Shown: positions 42,581 to 51,698 of the stretch, piece after piece
Layout of the letters: each line of letters starts with the position of its first letter
How positions within the stretch are numbered: position 1 is the first letter of the stretch
Source of the DNA: Chryseobacterium turcicum
Lineage (GTDB): Bacteria; Bacteroidota; Bacteroidia; Flavobacteriales; Weeksellaceae
Length of the DNA stretch: 64,000 bases
Assembly (NCBI RefSeq): GCF_021010565.1
Contig: NZ_JAJNAY010000001.1
Span: forward strand, 1-64,000
Direction: 5' to 3'
Position numbers and translations under genes: made by a program
The notes under the pieces: model-generated
Told to the model about the DNA's origin: nothing
What the model saw: the letters and a program-made list of their open reading frames with translations, nothing else
Databases searched by the model: none

Positions 42581-43615
42581 TCATGTTTTATTGTTGGTTA
42601 AAAACTGTATTGCTTCCTGAATGTTTTTGTCTTGTAGCAAATCATCGAAATTATCCTGTTTTGAAATCGCAACATCTGGAGTAATTTGCTTGTAATAGTT
42701 TCCATTTCTATCACAATCGAAGCCAGTACTGAGGGGCATAATGGCATCAAAGGGAAGATTGACCACCATATTAGACGTTGTTTTACCTAAAGTGTTTTCG
42801 CCAATAAAAATAGTATTGGGTCTTCCTTTAAATGCCAAAGCGGTTACCTCTCCCGAGCTTGCTGTCAGCCCACCTAAAATTACTGCCACATTGGCTTTAT
42901 CCATAAGTTCTCCGGTTGGTTTTATAGAAGACGACTTTCTTTCGCCCTGATCATAAACACCTTTATTTAATTTGGTAGAATTGACCCATTTTTTATTTCC
43001 ATCAAGCGTTCCCCACAGCAAATTATCTCCTAACAAATCATATAAAGCCAATAACATGGGTGTAGCATTTCCACCGGTATTAAAACGAAGGTCTACAATC
43101 CATCCTTCAGGTTTATTTTTAGTTTTTAGTTCGGCAATTCTATCATACAAAGGCTGAGCTATTTTACGTATATTTTCAGGACTAAAATCATCGGTTGGAA
43201 TACTTGGCATTAATATATAACCATATTTTCCATCTAAGATTTTTGCTTCGAATTCAGGCTTAGCTTTAAACTTTTTCATCCACTGGTCGCTGAAATTCTC
43301 CCAAGAAATGTTTACTTTAGAACCATAGCTTTCTCCCTTGTAAATTACATTAGAATGATCTGCTCCAATTTTATCAAGCAAAACTTTCACCTCAGATAAA
43401 GAGTTTTTAAAATCTTTTGTCTTTTCAAGGTTTTGAAATGTTTCTGCCTTCAATTTTTTCCAGTCGAAATCTTTTTTGTACAAATAAGCAATCTCTAAAG
43501 ATTTAAAAATCTTATCATAAAATACTTTTGTACTATCCTGCGATGTCTTTAATTTTTGTGCATTACTGTTTACAGCTAAACAGAAAATAAAAATCAGTCC
43601 TAAAAACTTTTTCAT
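42581..43615 (-). CDS. S41-family peptidase (secreted)
   Basis: 344 aa with signal peptide (KKFLGLIFIFCLAVNSNAQ). The C-terminal-processing-protease core is seen in GYILMPSIP, GWIVDLRFNTGGNATPMLLALYDLLG, and the nucleophile segment AVILGGLTASSGEVTALAFKG (Ser of TASSGE), followed by GENTLGKTTSN. No PDZ domain is obvious. Last gene of the sigma/anti-sigma/barrel/peptidase set; it may process periplasmic proteins in the stress response that the sigma factor controls. Separated from the barrel gene by 14 bp. Confidence 0.82.
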   Translation of the reverse strand: MKKFLGLIFIFCLAVNSNAQKLKTSQDSTKVFYDKIFKSLEIAYLYKKDFDWKKLKAETFQNLEKTKDFKNSLSEVKVLLDKIGADHSNVIYKGESYGSKVNISWENFSDQWMKKFKAKPEFEAKILDGKYGYILMPSIPTDDFSPENIRKIAQPLYDRIAELKTKNKPEGWIVDLRFNTGGNATPMLLALYDLLGDNLLWGTLDGNKKWVNSTKLNKGVYDQGERKSSSIKPTGELMDKANVAVILGGLTASSGEVTALAFKGRPNTIFIGENTLGKTTSNMVVNLPFDAIMPLSTGFDCDRNGNYYKQITPDVAISKQDNFDDLLQDKNIQEAIQFLTNNKT

Positions 43616-43629
43616 TATTAAAAATTAAA

Positions 43630-44667
43630 TTACCATCCCAAAGCTACCCCAAAGACCAAAGCTTTATCATTTTCAAAGTAAGAACCTTTGAAGAAATTAC
43701 TGAAATCTTTTTTAACAAACACACTCACATTATCGTAAGACAGTGTAAACTGAGCTCCGTAAACAAAAGGATTTACCTGATAGTTTGATCGATCCCTGGT
43801 ATTTTGGTCATCTCCTTTCACGATATTATTGGTTGACATTTTAATTCCGCCATAAACGTTAGCTCCCACTCTGAAACCGTCAGAATATGGTCTGTATTGA
43901 ATATCCATTCCTGCGTTTTTCAATTTAGAAAAATTATACTGGAAACCAATTGGAACCATTAGATATCCTGTTCTCAATTTGCTTTTATCCAGACTTCCTT
44001 CAAATTTAGCCAATGAAACGTCTCCATTTTGTTTTGCGAAAACCATATTATTGTCAGCACGAACTGTTCTCCAAGAGAACCCTAACCCCGAAATAAATCC
44101 CCATGGACTCGTTCTGCTAAACTGATAATTAAACTTTAGTCCAAATTCAAGATTATTAGCGTATCCTAAATTTTTATCTAAATCGTTATCTGGTTTGTCA
44201 TTCGTCAACGTCATAATTCCGTAAGAAAAGTATCCTGAAAAATCTTTTGTCGCACGAAACTTCTTCATCAATTTCTGTTTCAATTCTTCATTAGAAGCGA
44301 CATCAGAATTCAAAAGAGAATATCTTACCTGTTTCTGAATTACAGTATCCAGATCAAATCCTAAAGCTTCGATTCTTTGATCTATTTTTTCAGAATAAGT
44401 ATCTGCAACCTGAGCTTTTTGCTTATCGAATTCTGTTTTGTCTAAATTTTTAGCCTGAAGAACCAACAACTCACTTTCCATCAGTTTCTTTTCTTCCTGA
44501 ATAATGGTATTGATTTTCGCAGCATACTCTTCTACTTTTTCCTTTACAATCGGGCTTACCGTAGTATCTTCTTTTGGCTGAAGATTTAAACTTAATGTTT
44601 TTCTTTGTGCGTTGATAGAGGTTACAACAAGGCACAACATTCCTGTGATGATAAATTTCTTAATCAT
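43630..44667 (-). CDS. Outer-membrane barrel protein with coiled-coil region
   Basis: 345 aa. Signal peptide (KKFIITGMLCLVVTSINAQ), then a predicted coiled coil at residues about 40-125 (EEYAAKINTIIQEEKKLMESELL...KIDQRIEALG), then a beta-barrel part with alternating strands (FSYGIMTL, LEFGLKFNYQFSR, GFISGLGFSWRT, FRVGANVYGGI) ending in LVFGVALGW with a terminal Trp, typical for barrel insertion. Probably an outer-membrane sensor or structural protein controlled by the sigma factor of the operon. Family not named. Confidence 0.7.
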   Translation of the reverse strand: MIKKFIITGMLCLVVTSINAQRKTLSLNLQPKEDTTVSPIVKEKVEEYAAKINTIIQEEKKLMESELLVLQAKNLDKTEFDKQKAQVADTYSEKIDQRIEALGFDLDTVIQKQVRYSLLNSDVASNEELKQKLMKKFRATKDFSGYFSYGIMTLTNDKPDNDLDKNLGYANNLEFGLKFNYQFSRTSPWGFISGLGFSWRTVRADNNMVFAKQNGDVSLAKFEGSLDKSKLRTGYLMVPIGFQYNFSKLKNAGMDIQYRPYSDGFRVGANVYGGIKMSTNNIVKGDDQNTRDRSNYQVNPFVYGAQFTLSYDNVSVFVKKDFSNFFKGSYFENDKALVFGVALGW

Positions 44668-44698
44668 ATTATTAATTTTTTTTAGTTTTTAAATTGGA

Positions 44699-45307
44699 TT
44701 ATTTTGTATTGAGATCGATGGTCGCAACATTACTTCCTTCCTTCGATTTATCGATAACATCCTTATGTTCTACCGAGAAAAGAAGCGTTGAAGGGTCGAC
44801 ATATCTTTTTTTCTTCTGAATTTGTACAGAGTCGGATTTCGCAATGATTTTCGTTGCCTGATTAAGCGTTATCTGAGAAGCAATTACGGAAGGATTTTCT
44901 TTAATTAATGGAAGATTATGCTTTATTGTAATTGCATTTTCTCCTTTTACTTCTGAAGAAATATTATTCATCTGAGTCAATTTTCCTTGAGTTTCTTTGA
45001 TGATTATTTCCTGTGAATTGATGGTTTCAGGCTTTATTGAGTTTTCTTCTTTCAAAGAAGGGGCTTTAACCGTTTCTGCAACCTGTACTTTTGGTTCCGT
45101 TTCATTATTAAAAAACAAAACTGCTCCCAAGCCAAATACCAAAACAAAACATGCGGCAAGCAAAACCCAGTTGAGGTTAGATTTTTTTGAACGAGTATTT
45201 TCGGTTTGAGCCTGAATTTCTGACCACAAATCTCTAGAAGGACTTACTTCTCGCTCATCGATTTGCTTTTTGATTTGATATTCTAGATTATTTTTAGACG
45301 TGTTCAT
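44699..45307 (-). CDS. Anti-sigma-factor-like membrane protein
   Basis: 202 aa: N-terminal cytosolic part of about 45 residues, one membrane segment (LNWVLLAACFVLVFGLGAVLFF, about 45-66), then a Glu/Lys-rich periplasmic part. The start overlaps the end of the sigma-factor gene by 14 bp, the usual arrangement for ECF sigma and its membrane-bound inhibitor. No zinc-binding HxxxCxxC motif is seen in the N-terminus, so it is not a ZAS-type anti-sigma. Role assigned by context. Confidence 0.65.
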   Translation of the reverse strand: MNTSKNNLEYQIKKQIDEREVSPSRDLWSEIQAQTENTRSKKSNLNWVLLAACFVLVFGLGAVLFFNNETEPKVQVAETVKAPSLKEENSIKPETINSQEIIIKETQGKLTQMNNISSEVKGENAITIKHNLPLIKENPSVIASQITLNQATKIIAKSDSVQIQKKKRYVDPSTLLFSVEHKDVIDKSKEGSNVATIDLNTK

Positions 45308-45854
45308 TTTTCAGTTTTTTTTGTTGTTGAAAGTAAATCTTTCTCAATTTTTCTTTTGCTCTGAAGAGTTGCGTTTTGCTTACTGCTAAAGAAATATTCA
45401 GTGTATCTGCAATTTCCTGATGCGAATATTCTTCAATCACATAAAGGTTGAAAACCATTCTGTACGCATCCGGAAGCTGATCTAAAAGTTCCTGAGCATT
45501 AAAATCAAAATCTATCGCCTCCTCATGCAAATCTTCCAAAACAGAAGCGTGAACATCGTCTAGATAAAAAACTGTTTTGCGGCTTTTAATAAAATTAAGA
45601 CATTCGTTGACCACAATTTTTCTCGCCCATCCTTCAAAGTTCCCTTCACCACGAAAGCTTTCGATATGTTTAAAAATCTTACAAAATGCTTTAATCACAC
45701 AATCTTCTGCCTGATACAAATCGCTGACGTAGCTTTTGGCTACACTCAGAAATTTCTTTATACTCTGATCATAAAAGATTTTTTGCGCAGCCGGATCCTC
45801 CCTTTTGAGGCGGCTCAGGAAATCATCTTTTTTATTATTAAACAAAAGCTTCAT
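45294..45854 (-). CDS. ECF RNA polymerase sigma factor
   Basis: 186 aa. Region 2 (FYDQSIKKFLSVAKSYVSDLYQAEDCVIKAFCKIFKHIESFRGEGNFEGWARKIVVNECLNFIK, about 25-95) and region 4 (LLDQLPDAYRMVFNLYVIEEYSHQEIADTLNISLAVSKTQLFRAKEKLRK, about 122-172) are both complete. First gene of a four-gene operon with a membrane anti-sigma, a barrel protein and an S41 peptidase, suggesting an envelope-signal response. Confidence 0.9.
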   Translation of the reverse strand: MKLLFNNKKDDFLSRLKREDPAAQKIFYDQSIKKFLSVAKSYVSDLYQAEDCVIKAFCKIFKHIESFRGEGNFEGWARKIVVNECLNFIKSRKTVFYLDDVHASVLEDLHEEAIDFDFNAQELLDQLPDAYRMVFNLYVIEEYSHQEIADTLNISLAVSKTQLFRAKEKLRKIYFQQQKKLKNEHV

Positions 45855-45963
45855 GGTTTATTCTGTTTCTATAGTAAAGACAGTGAAAATTTAAAATGGT
45901 TACAGAAAATTTTATTTTTTTATTTAAATTATCATAACCTACTGAAAATGAACTAAAAAAAAT

Positions 45964-45986
45964 ATCACAGATTTTAAAAACCTGTG
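45964..45986 (-). terminator. Intrinsic terminator of the ABC transporter genes
   Basis: ATCACAG / CTGTGAT stem, followed on the minus strand by a run of T with one interruption. 14 bp after the ATPase stop. Confidence 0.8.
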
Positions 45987-46000
45987 ATGTCTGATATTTA

Positions 46001-46744
46001 TTAAATTGAAATTTCCTCAGAAATAACCTCCTGTTTTCCTGAGCTCACCTGATCGGCAAAATATTTTTCAAGAATATGCAAAGTCTCAGGGTTTGTTTGG
46101 ATATCCTGTACCACGACTCCTTTATTGACAACAACAATTCTGTTACAAACTTCTGTAGTATGTGCAAGATCGTGACTCGAAATCAAGAATGTCACTCCGT
46201 TTTCTTTGGCAAAATCACGGATCATATTCTTTAATTTAATTTGCGTTGAAGGGTCAAGATTAGCAAACGGCTCATCGAGAATAATAATATCCGGTTTCCC
46301 GATTAACGCCCCGATAATCCCTACTTTCTTCTGATTTCCTTTTGAAAGGTCACGAACGTATTTTCCGGAGTTTATAATTTCACCATTAAATAAATCATGA
46401 AACTGCTTCAAGAATTCATCTACCGAAGCTTTATTCTGCCCTCTTAGCTCGCCAATAAAATAGAAATATTCTTCGGGAGTAAGATATCCAATCAGAAAAG
46501 TTTCGTCTATAAATGCAGAAACTTTATTTTTCCACGCCTCAGATTCGTTGACTTTAATTCCTTCAACGCTTACAAAGCCTGTTGTTGGCTGTATCAAATC
46601 GAGCATTAAGCTGAAAAGGGTTGTTTTTCCGGCACCGTTGTTTCCTACCAAACCGAACGTTTCGCCTTTGGTAATTTCTAAATTTTCTATGTTAAGAACG
46701 GTTGCAGTACCGTATGTTTTCTTTAAATTTTGTATTGTAATCAT
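46001..46744 (-). CDS. ABC transporter ATP-binding protein
   Basis: About 247 aa from Met giving MITIQNLKKTYG; the upstream open frame (to 46813) adds 23 unlikely residues. Walker A GNNGAGKTTLF, signature LSKGNQKKVGI, Walker B DIIILDEPFANLDP and the H-loop SSHDLAH are complete. The sequence type is that of export ABC ATPases. Partner permease is the DUF5687-like gene directly upstream (46916), with a short gap that includes the small hairpin GACCTCTTCGAGGTC at 46832. Confidence 0.88.
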   Translation of the reverse strand: MITIQNLKKTYGTATVLNIENLEITKGETFGLVGNNGAGKTTLFSLMLDLIQPTTGFVSVEGIKVNESEAWKNKVSAFIDETFLIGYLTPEEYFYFIGELRGQNKASVDEFLKQFHDLFNGEIINSGKYVRDLSKGNQKKVGIIGALIGKPDIIILDEPFANLDPSTQIKLKNMIRDFAKENGVTFLISSHDLAHTTEVCNRIVVVNKGVVVQDIQTNPETLHILEKYFADQVSSGKQEVISEEISI

Positions 46745-46915
46745 GTTGTTGGGTGTTTGATATTGGGTGGCAAATGCTATGTTGGACGATAATTTAATTT
46801 CCATGGGTTTCACCCACGGCTATTTTTGTTTGACCTCTTCGAGGTCGACCAAGTTCTATATTTAATTAATGTTTTTCACTTGGTTCTTTTTACTTTTACC
46901 TTGGCTCTTTTAAAA

Positions 46916-48379
46916 TCAATCTTTTTTAAAAGCTTCCAGAGTGCTGTATTTTTCGGTTTTATATTTTTTAATGATGATGTCAAAGATTCTTTCACGGAAA
47001 ATAAAACCAATAAGACCTAAGATTCCGATAGAAATGACCGCTGCAGAAATCCCGTAAAAATAATTCATCGCATAAAAAACAGCCATTGGTAAAAGCATTT
47101 TAGGAACCATTAAAATAAATGCCTTAAAAGTGATTGTATTTTTTTGTCCGATTCTTTTTTCTTTTGAATTAAGGTCAATAAGATTTTTATTATAAGCTCC
47201 CGACAAGAGCGTTAACTGAGAATTAACACCAATATTGTATAATCCGGCTGCGAAAAAGGCGAAATAAATATTCCATCCGAAATACGCATAAAACAAAGCC
47301 AGAACGATAGAAATAGCCGTTACAATATTCATCAACCACCATTTCGCTTTGAGATATTCTTTGTAAGGAACATTTTGGGTCATCATCAAAGGATAATAAG
47401 CACTGTCGAAAGCTGGAACCCTCTGTCCGAAAGTAAACTGAAACCCTCCCGTTACAAAAAGCCCCATAAACATCATCCATGCAGGACCACTGTACATATC
47501 ATTGGCAAACATCAGCAAACCATAAAACAGAAACATAAAACTTCCGATAAGAACACCTTTAGTGACTTTATTACGCTTCAGCATCTTGATGTCGTTATTG
47601 ATAAAAGTTCCAATAGCTCCGTATTTATTAAGGAAGGCGATATTTTCTGTTTTCCCAATTTCTTTTTTCCCTTCCAGACCTTCATCGAGATAAAAACTTT
47701 TTCGGATGTAGTTGAAAGTAATTTTCCAAAGAATAATAAACAACAAAACAGGAATCAGTGCAAAATACGGTTTTTCATAAAAGCTGTAAAAAACACTTTC
47801 CGAATAGGATAAAACCGGAACGATTTCGTAATAATTTAAAGCCGAAAAAGCTGCAATAACGATTCCTACACCAATGGCAATGTTTTCTTTATCATTAAAT
47901 AAGAGATTGAGAAAATTATTGAGGTAAAACAAAGATGAAAGCCCTATAAACCAAGTGAAAATCCCAAGAAAACCATATCCGTTGAATGCTAAAATCCCAC
48001 AGAAAGTTACGAGGAATATTGAATTAAACCAACTCAGCGGCGTGAGAAATGTTTTAATTAAAGTATAATTAACAACAACCTTTTTGGGAATATTCAAAGT
48101 AAGAAAAGGTTTAATATTCTGCGTCGGAATCTGTTGAAGCATATATTTAAACACCAAATCAACCAACCAGCCTATAATCAAAAAACGGGAAATTACTTTT
48201 AGCGAATCCTGCTTCATTTCTTCCTGTACGTAATAATAGGCAATGAAAGACATCATTCCGAGCCATAAAACGAAGAAACAAATCCCGATAGCTTTGAAAA
48301 TCTTCATGGCAAGATTCAGCCCGACCGAAGATCCCCGAAAAAAACTCTTCCACTCCAGCTTTAAAAATCTTTTAAACAT
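46916..48379 (-). CDS. ABC transporter permease (DUF5687-like)
   Basis: 487 aa with about 12 hydrophobic segments. The N-terminus (MFKRFLKLEWKSFFRGSSVGLNLAMKIFKAI) and the layout (QQIPTQNIKPFLTLNIPKK, FGQRVPAFDSAYYPLMMTQNVPYKEYLKAKWW) are those of Bacteroidota DUF5687 permeases. It forms an exporter with the ATPase that follows. Substrate unknown. C-terminus KYKTEKYSTLEAFKKD is cytosolic and charged. Confidence 0.78.
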   Translation of the reverse strand: MFKRFLKLEWKSFFRGSSVGLNLAMKIFKAIGICFFVLWLGMMSFIAYYYVQEEMKQDSLKVISRFLIIGWLVDLVFKYMLQQIPTQNIKPFLTLNIPKKVVVNYTLIKTFLTPLSWFNSIFLVTFCGILAFNGYGFLGIFTWFIGLSSLFYLNNFLNLLFNDKENIAIGVGIVIAAFSALNYYEIVPVLSYSESVFYSFYEKPYFALIPVLLFIILWKITFNYIRKSFYLDEGLEGKKEIGKTENIAFLNKYGAIGTFINNDIKMLKRNKVTKGVLIGSFMFLFYGLLMFANDMYSGPAWMMFMGLFVTGGFQFTFGQRVPAFDSAYYPLMMTQNVPYKEYLKAKWWLMNIVTAISIVLALFYAYFGWNIYFAFFAAGLYNIGVNSQLTLLSGAYNKNLIDLNSKEKRIGQKNTITFKAFILMVPKMLLPMAVFYAMNYFYGISAAVISIGILGLIGFIFRERIFDIIIKKYKTEKYSTLEAFKKD

Positions 48380-48474
48380 AGTTTACTTTTTAAATATTAG
48401 TAAAGAAAAGTTTAAAAATGTTACAGAATTTATCACTGAATATGGGAATAATCAATAATTCTCAAATTTCTAAA

Positions 48475-48903
48475 TTAAGATTTAAGAAAAAGATTTTCAA
48501 TTTTTTCATGATTTCCATTAACAAAACACTCAAGATATTGCAATGCAGTCTGAAAATCAATTGACCAAATGTCATCAAGAACCATTCTATCTTTGCTTCC
48601 TAAGAGACCAAATAAGATTTTCACATTTTTAGGTCTGTTGTACCATAAAGAGAATTCGAGTTTCTTATCTTTATTATATTCAGACGTTAAACCAAAAGAT
48701 TTCCCATCCTGAACACAGGTAAAATCTAATGATGGGTTATAATAAACCGATTCCTTACCTAGGCTATCTGAGAATTCCAACAGTTCCATCCATTGATAAT
48801 TTTGGGCGATTTCTAAAACATTTTTTGAAGAAAGTATTTCTTTTTTATATTCAATTTCTTTTTTGTCAGGATGACAAATAGAATAAGTATAGGTTTTCAT
48901 CAT
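48475..48903 (-). CDS. Unrecognised small soluble protein
   Basis: 142 aa, no signal peptide, mixed alpha/beta composition with aromatic residues (YSICHPDKKEIEYKKEILSSKNVLEIAQNYQWMELLEFSDS). No motif recognised. It lies 11 bp downstream of a secreted-protein gene (48915-49463) on the same strand, so the two may form a pair. The soluble/secreted pairing recalls toxin-immunity sets, but the sequence gives no direct support. Confidence 0.55.
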   Translation of the reverse strand: MMKTYTYSICHPDKKEIEYKKEILSSKNVLEIAQNYQWMELLEFSDSLGKESVYYNPSLDFTCVQDGKSFGLTSEYNKDKKLEFSLWYNRPKNVKILFGLLGSKDRMVLDDIWSIDFQTALQYLECFVNGNHEKIENLFLKS

Positions 48904-48914
48904 TACTTTATTAA

Positions 48915-49460
48915 TTACAATTTTAAAACTTTTTTAATCTCATCATACATCGTATTCAAATATTCATCTGAAGGAGCACAATTGCCATTAGAATAATTTC
49001 TAAATTTACCATTACAAAGTGCTTGAAAAACAATCCCATGACCATCACTACACACAGGATCCAATTCATAAGTTTGTTTTTCCCAAAACTTATATTTATT
49101 TATAATATTTTCGAAATCGACAGACTCTTTTTTGGTAAGTTTTCTATTTTGACATACGGTAATTGGATAATCAAACTCATCAGTTTTTTCATTATAAATG
49201 GGCTGGGCAATTTCATGAGAAATTAAAAAATACCCTGGTTTTCTTTTTTCAATATTCGTAAAAATCATCCTTCCAAATGCTGACCATTTATAGACTTGAT
49301 AAATCTTATCTTCTGAATCTAACTTCTCATACAAATAAATACATTCTAAATATTTTAAACCTGTCTGTTTGAAATATCTTTCACAATCCTTTCTCTCCAT
49401 TTGCTGTGAGAAAATTTGAATCGATAAAAGCGTTAAGCCTAATAATATCAAATTTTTCAT
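48915..49460 (-). CDS. Unrecognised secreted protein with several Cys
   Basis: 181 aa from the ATG at 49458-49460 (the codon before it is TTG). Signal peptide KNLILLGLTLLSIQIFSQ. The mature chain has six Cys (KDCERYF, LECIYLY, TVCQNRK, DPVCSDG, ALCNGKF, NGNCAPS), suggesting disulfides in the periplasm. No family recognised. Pairs with the 48475 gene. Confidence 0.58.
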   Translation of the reverse strand: MKNLILLGLTLLSIQIFSQQMERKDCERYFKQTGLKYLECIYLYEKLDSEDKIYQVYKWSAFGRMIFTNIEKRKPGYFLISHEIAQPIYNEKTDEFDYPITVCQNRKLTKKESVDFENIINKYKFWEKQTYELDPVCSDGHGIVFQALCNGKFRNYSNGNCAPSDEYLNTMYDEIKKVLKL

Positions 49461-49537
49461 CAATTAAATTTTCATCAATATACAAACATTCGAAAAACCT
49501 AAACTTTAAAACAACTTAAAAAATCATTATCAAAACA

Positions 49538-49564
49538 AAATCCCCAAAGAAAACTCTTCAGGGA
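49538..49564 (-). terminator. Terminator of the M1 peptidase gene
   Basis: AATCCC / GGGATT outer stem with partial inner pairing, then a T-rich tract on the minus strand. 24 bp after the stop at 49588. Confidence 0.6.
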
Positions 49565-49587
49565 TTATTATTTATTTAAACTAAAAA

Positions 49588-51429
49588 CTATTTCACTTCA
49601 ACAAAATTGTCTTCGGGATTCACATCAGCCATTCTTTTGCTGAAATCTATTCCTAACACGCTCAATTGAGATTTACTGTATGGAATTGTCAAAGTATATT
49701 CTTTCTGTGTCCACGGCCAATATTTTAAAGTCGTAAATTCTCCGAATGCATCTTTGGTTTTCCAAGTGTGCGTCATATTCAACGGAATATGATAATTAAT
49801 CAATTTATTATCTGAAGTAACTACAGAGAAGTCAATAGGCATAGGAACTTGGCTGTTATTAACTAAAGTTACCGTTGTTGACTTGTCTCCATATTGTACA
49901 TCTTTAATTCCGTAGTCAATTGTTTTGATGGTGTTGATCCAATAATGGTGAAACCACTTCAGATCCATCCCCGAAATTTTTTGTGCAATGTGTAGAAAAT
50001 CTCTATCTGTAGGATGTTTCATATTCCATTCGTTGAAATATTCAATCATAATTTTGGCTAAATTCTCTTCTCCTACGATGTAACCCAACTGCACCAGATA
50101 CAATTCACCTTTCACATAAGTTGCAAAACTATACGCTGTTCCGTTATCGTGATGATCACCCAACCATACGGCAGGTTCTTCAATTCCTTTTTTAACAATC
50201 TTTCTGTAAGCGTCAATTTTTTCAACGAAAGCATTCGGTCTGTTATCTTTTGGCGGAAACAGCTCATGCATCACCAAACTTTCGGCATAACTCGTAAAAC
50301 CTTCATCCATCCAAGGTCTTGTAGGCTCGTTGGTCGCCAATATTTGCTGATACCAAGAGTGAGAACCTTCGTGAACCATCAATCCCATCAAATCTTCCAA
50401 ACTTTTTGCTTCGCCCAAAATCATGGTACACATCCCGTATTCCATTCCACCGTCACCTCCTTGTATGAAAGCGTAAGAAGGATAGGCATATTTCCCAAAT
50501 TTAGAATTCATAATCTGGAAATATTTTGTAATGTAAGGTTTCGCTTCTCCCCAAGCTTTAGTTTTATCATTCTTCAGATATACAAAATACACTTTCGGAC
50601 CTTGAGGAACATCGAAACTCTCTACTGAATAATCTTTATCTGCAGCCCAAGCGAAATCCAACATATTTTTGGCAGTCCATTTCCAGGTTGCAATATTTTT
50701 ATCGGCTTTTACTTTTGCAGAAGCATCATAACCTTTTACTTCTTTTGGATTTAAAAGCGTTCCTCCGGCACCTAGAACATAATCTTTATTGATTTTTATC
50801 GTTACATCAAAATCTGCAAACGGCGAATGAAATTCTCTTCCCACATAGTCGAAAGTTGCCCATCCATCGTAATCGTATTCTGCAATTTTAGGATACCATT
50901 GCGTCATCGTCATATCGACACCTTCCTTATTGTTTCTTCCACTACGTCTGATTTGTTGCGGAATTACCGCATCCCACTCCATTGTAAATGTAGTTTTTGA
51001 ATTAGGCTTGATGGCTTCATTTAAATAAACCTTCATTACGGTTTCCTGAATTTCATATTTCAGTTCTTTTCCATTTTGCTTGATCCAGTGAATGTTTTGT
51101 GCGCCTTCTTCATTTTTCGGAATCGATGCCAATCTTGAAATACCATCTTTCTGCAATCTAGAATCTCCATTTTTTCCCTGTCCGGCAACTCTCTGATCCA
51201 TCATTGAGTTTGGCTTAAAAGCATTCCAATACAAATGGAAATAAACAACATTGAGCTCGTCTGGCGAATTGTTAGAATAATTTAAAGTCTGATTACCCTT
51301 GTAGGTAAATTTTTCTGCATTGACGTCGATATCCATTTTATATTGTGCAGCTTGCTGGTAATAGGCGTTTTGCTGCGCCTGAAACTGCGAAATGACAAAC
51401 GCAAAAAGGATGATAAACGATTTTCTCAT
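49588..51429 (-). CDS. M1-family zinc aminopeptidase (secreted)
   Basis: 613 aa. Signal peptide (RKSFIILFAFVISQFQAQ). The zinc site is HEXXH-x18-E: VHEGSHSWYQQ followed 18 residues later by the Glu of MDEGFTSYAE. The exopeptidase motif appears as GGDGGMEYGMCTMI (G-x-M-E-x-G-like). N-terminal barrel domain before residue 300. Probably a periplasmic or surface enzyme that trims peptides. Single gene with terminators on both sides. Confidence 0.9.
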   Translation of the reverse strand: MRKSFIILFAFVISQFQAQQNAYYQQAAQYKMDIDVNAEKFTYKGNQTLNYSNNSPDELNVVYFHLYWNAFKPNSMMDQRVAGQGKNGDSRLQKDGISRLASIPKNEEGAQNIHWIKQNGKELKYEIQETVMKVYLNEAIKPNSKTTFTMEWDAVIPQQIRRSGRNNKEGVDMTMTQWYPKIAEYDYDGWATFDYVGREFHSPFADFDVTIKINKDYVLGAGGTLLNPKEVKGYDASAKVKADKNIATWKWTAKNMLDFAWAADKDYSVESFDVPQGPKVYFVYLKNDKTKAWGEAKPYITKYFQIMNSKFGKYAYPSYAFIQGGDGGMEYGMCTMILGEAKSLEDLMGLMVHEGSHSWYQQILATNEPTRPWMDEGFTSYAESLVMHELFPPKDNRPNAFVEKIDAYRKIVKKGIEEPAVWLGDHHDNGTAYSFATYVKGELYLVQLGYIVGEENLAKIMIEYFNEWNMKHPTDRDFLHIAQKISGMDLKWFHHYWINTIKTIDYGIKDVQYGDKSTTVTLVNNSQVPMPIDFSVVTSDNKLINYHIPLNMTHTWKTKDAFGEFTTLKYWPWTQKEYTLTIPYSKSQLSVLGIDFSKRMADVNPEDNFVEVK

Positions 51430-51595
51430 TGATAAATTTTTATTTTTTTTAAAGATAAGTAATTTTTAAAAGAGGCTCAAATATGGTTATTTAAAGACCT
51501 ATTAGGTCTTTTGATGATTTAATAGCGATAATGTTAAAATATTATCCCACTGATTACTTAGATTTTTACAATAAATGTGAGTTTTACTATAAAAA

Positions 51596-51677
51596 CCGTG
51601 TCAAGGTTTAGAACATTGACACGGCTGAAAATCATTCCCAATAAAAAATCCTTCAAGCTTTAAAACTTGAAGGATTT
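51596..51677 (-). terminator. Two consecutive terminator hairpins
   Basis: AATCCTTCAAG / CTTGAAGGATT (51647-51677 region) and CCGTGTCAA / TTGACACGG (51596-51624), each followed by T residues on the minus strand. Both lie downstream of the 51699 gene. Confidence 0.8.
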
Positions 51678-51698
51678 AAATATCTAAATAATCGTAAA

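Noticed and set aside
49000..49300. Plus-strand ORF (49023-49226) opposite the secreted Cys-rich gene
   Set aside because: No start context and overlaps a better-supported frame.
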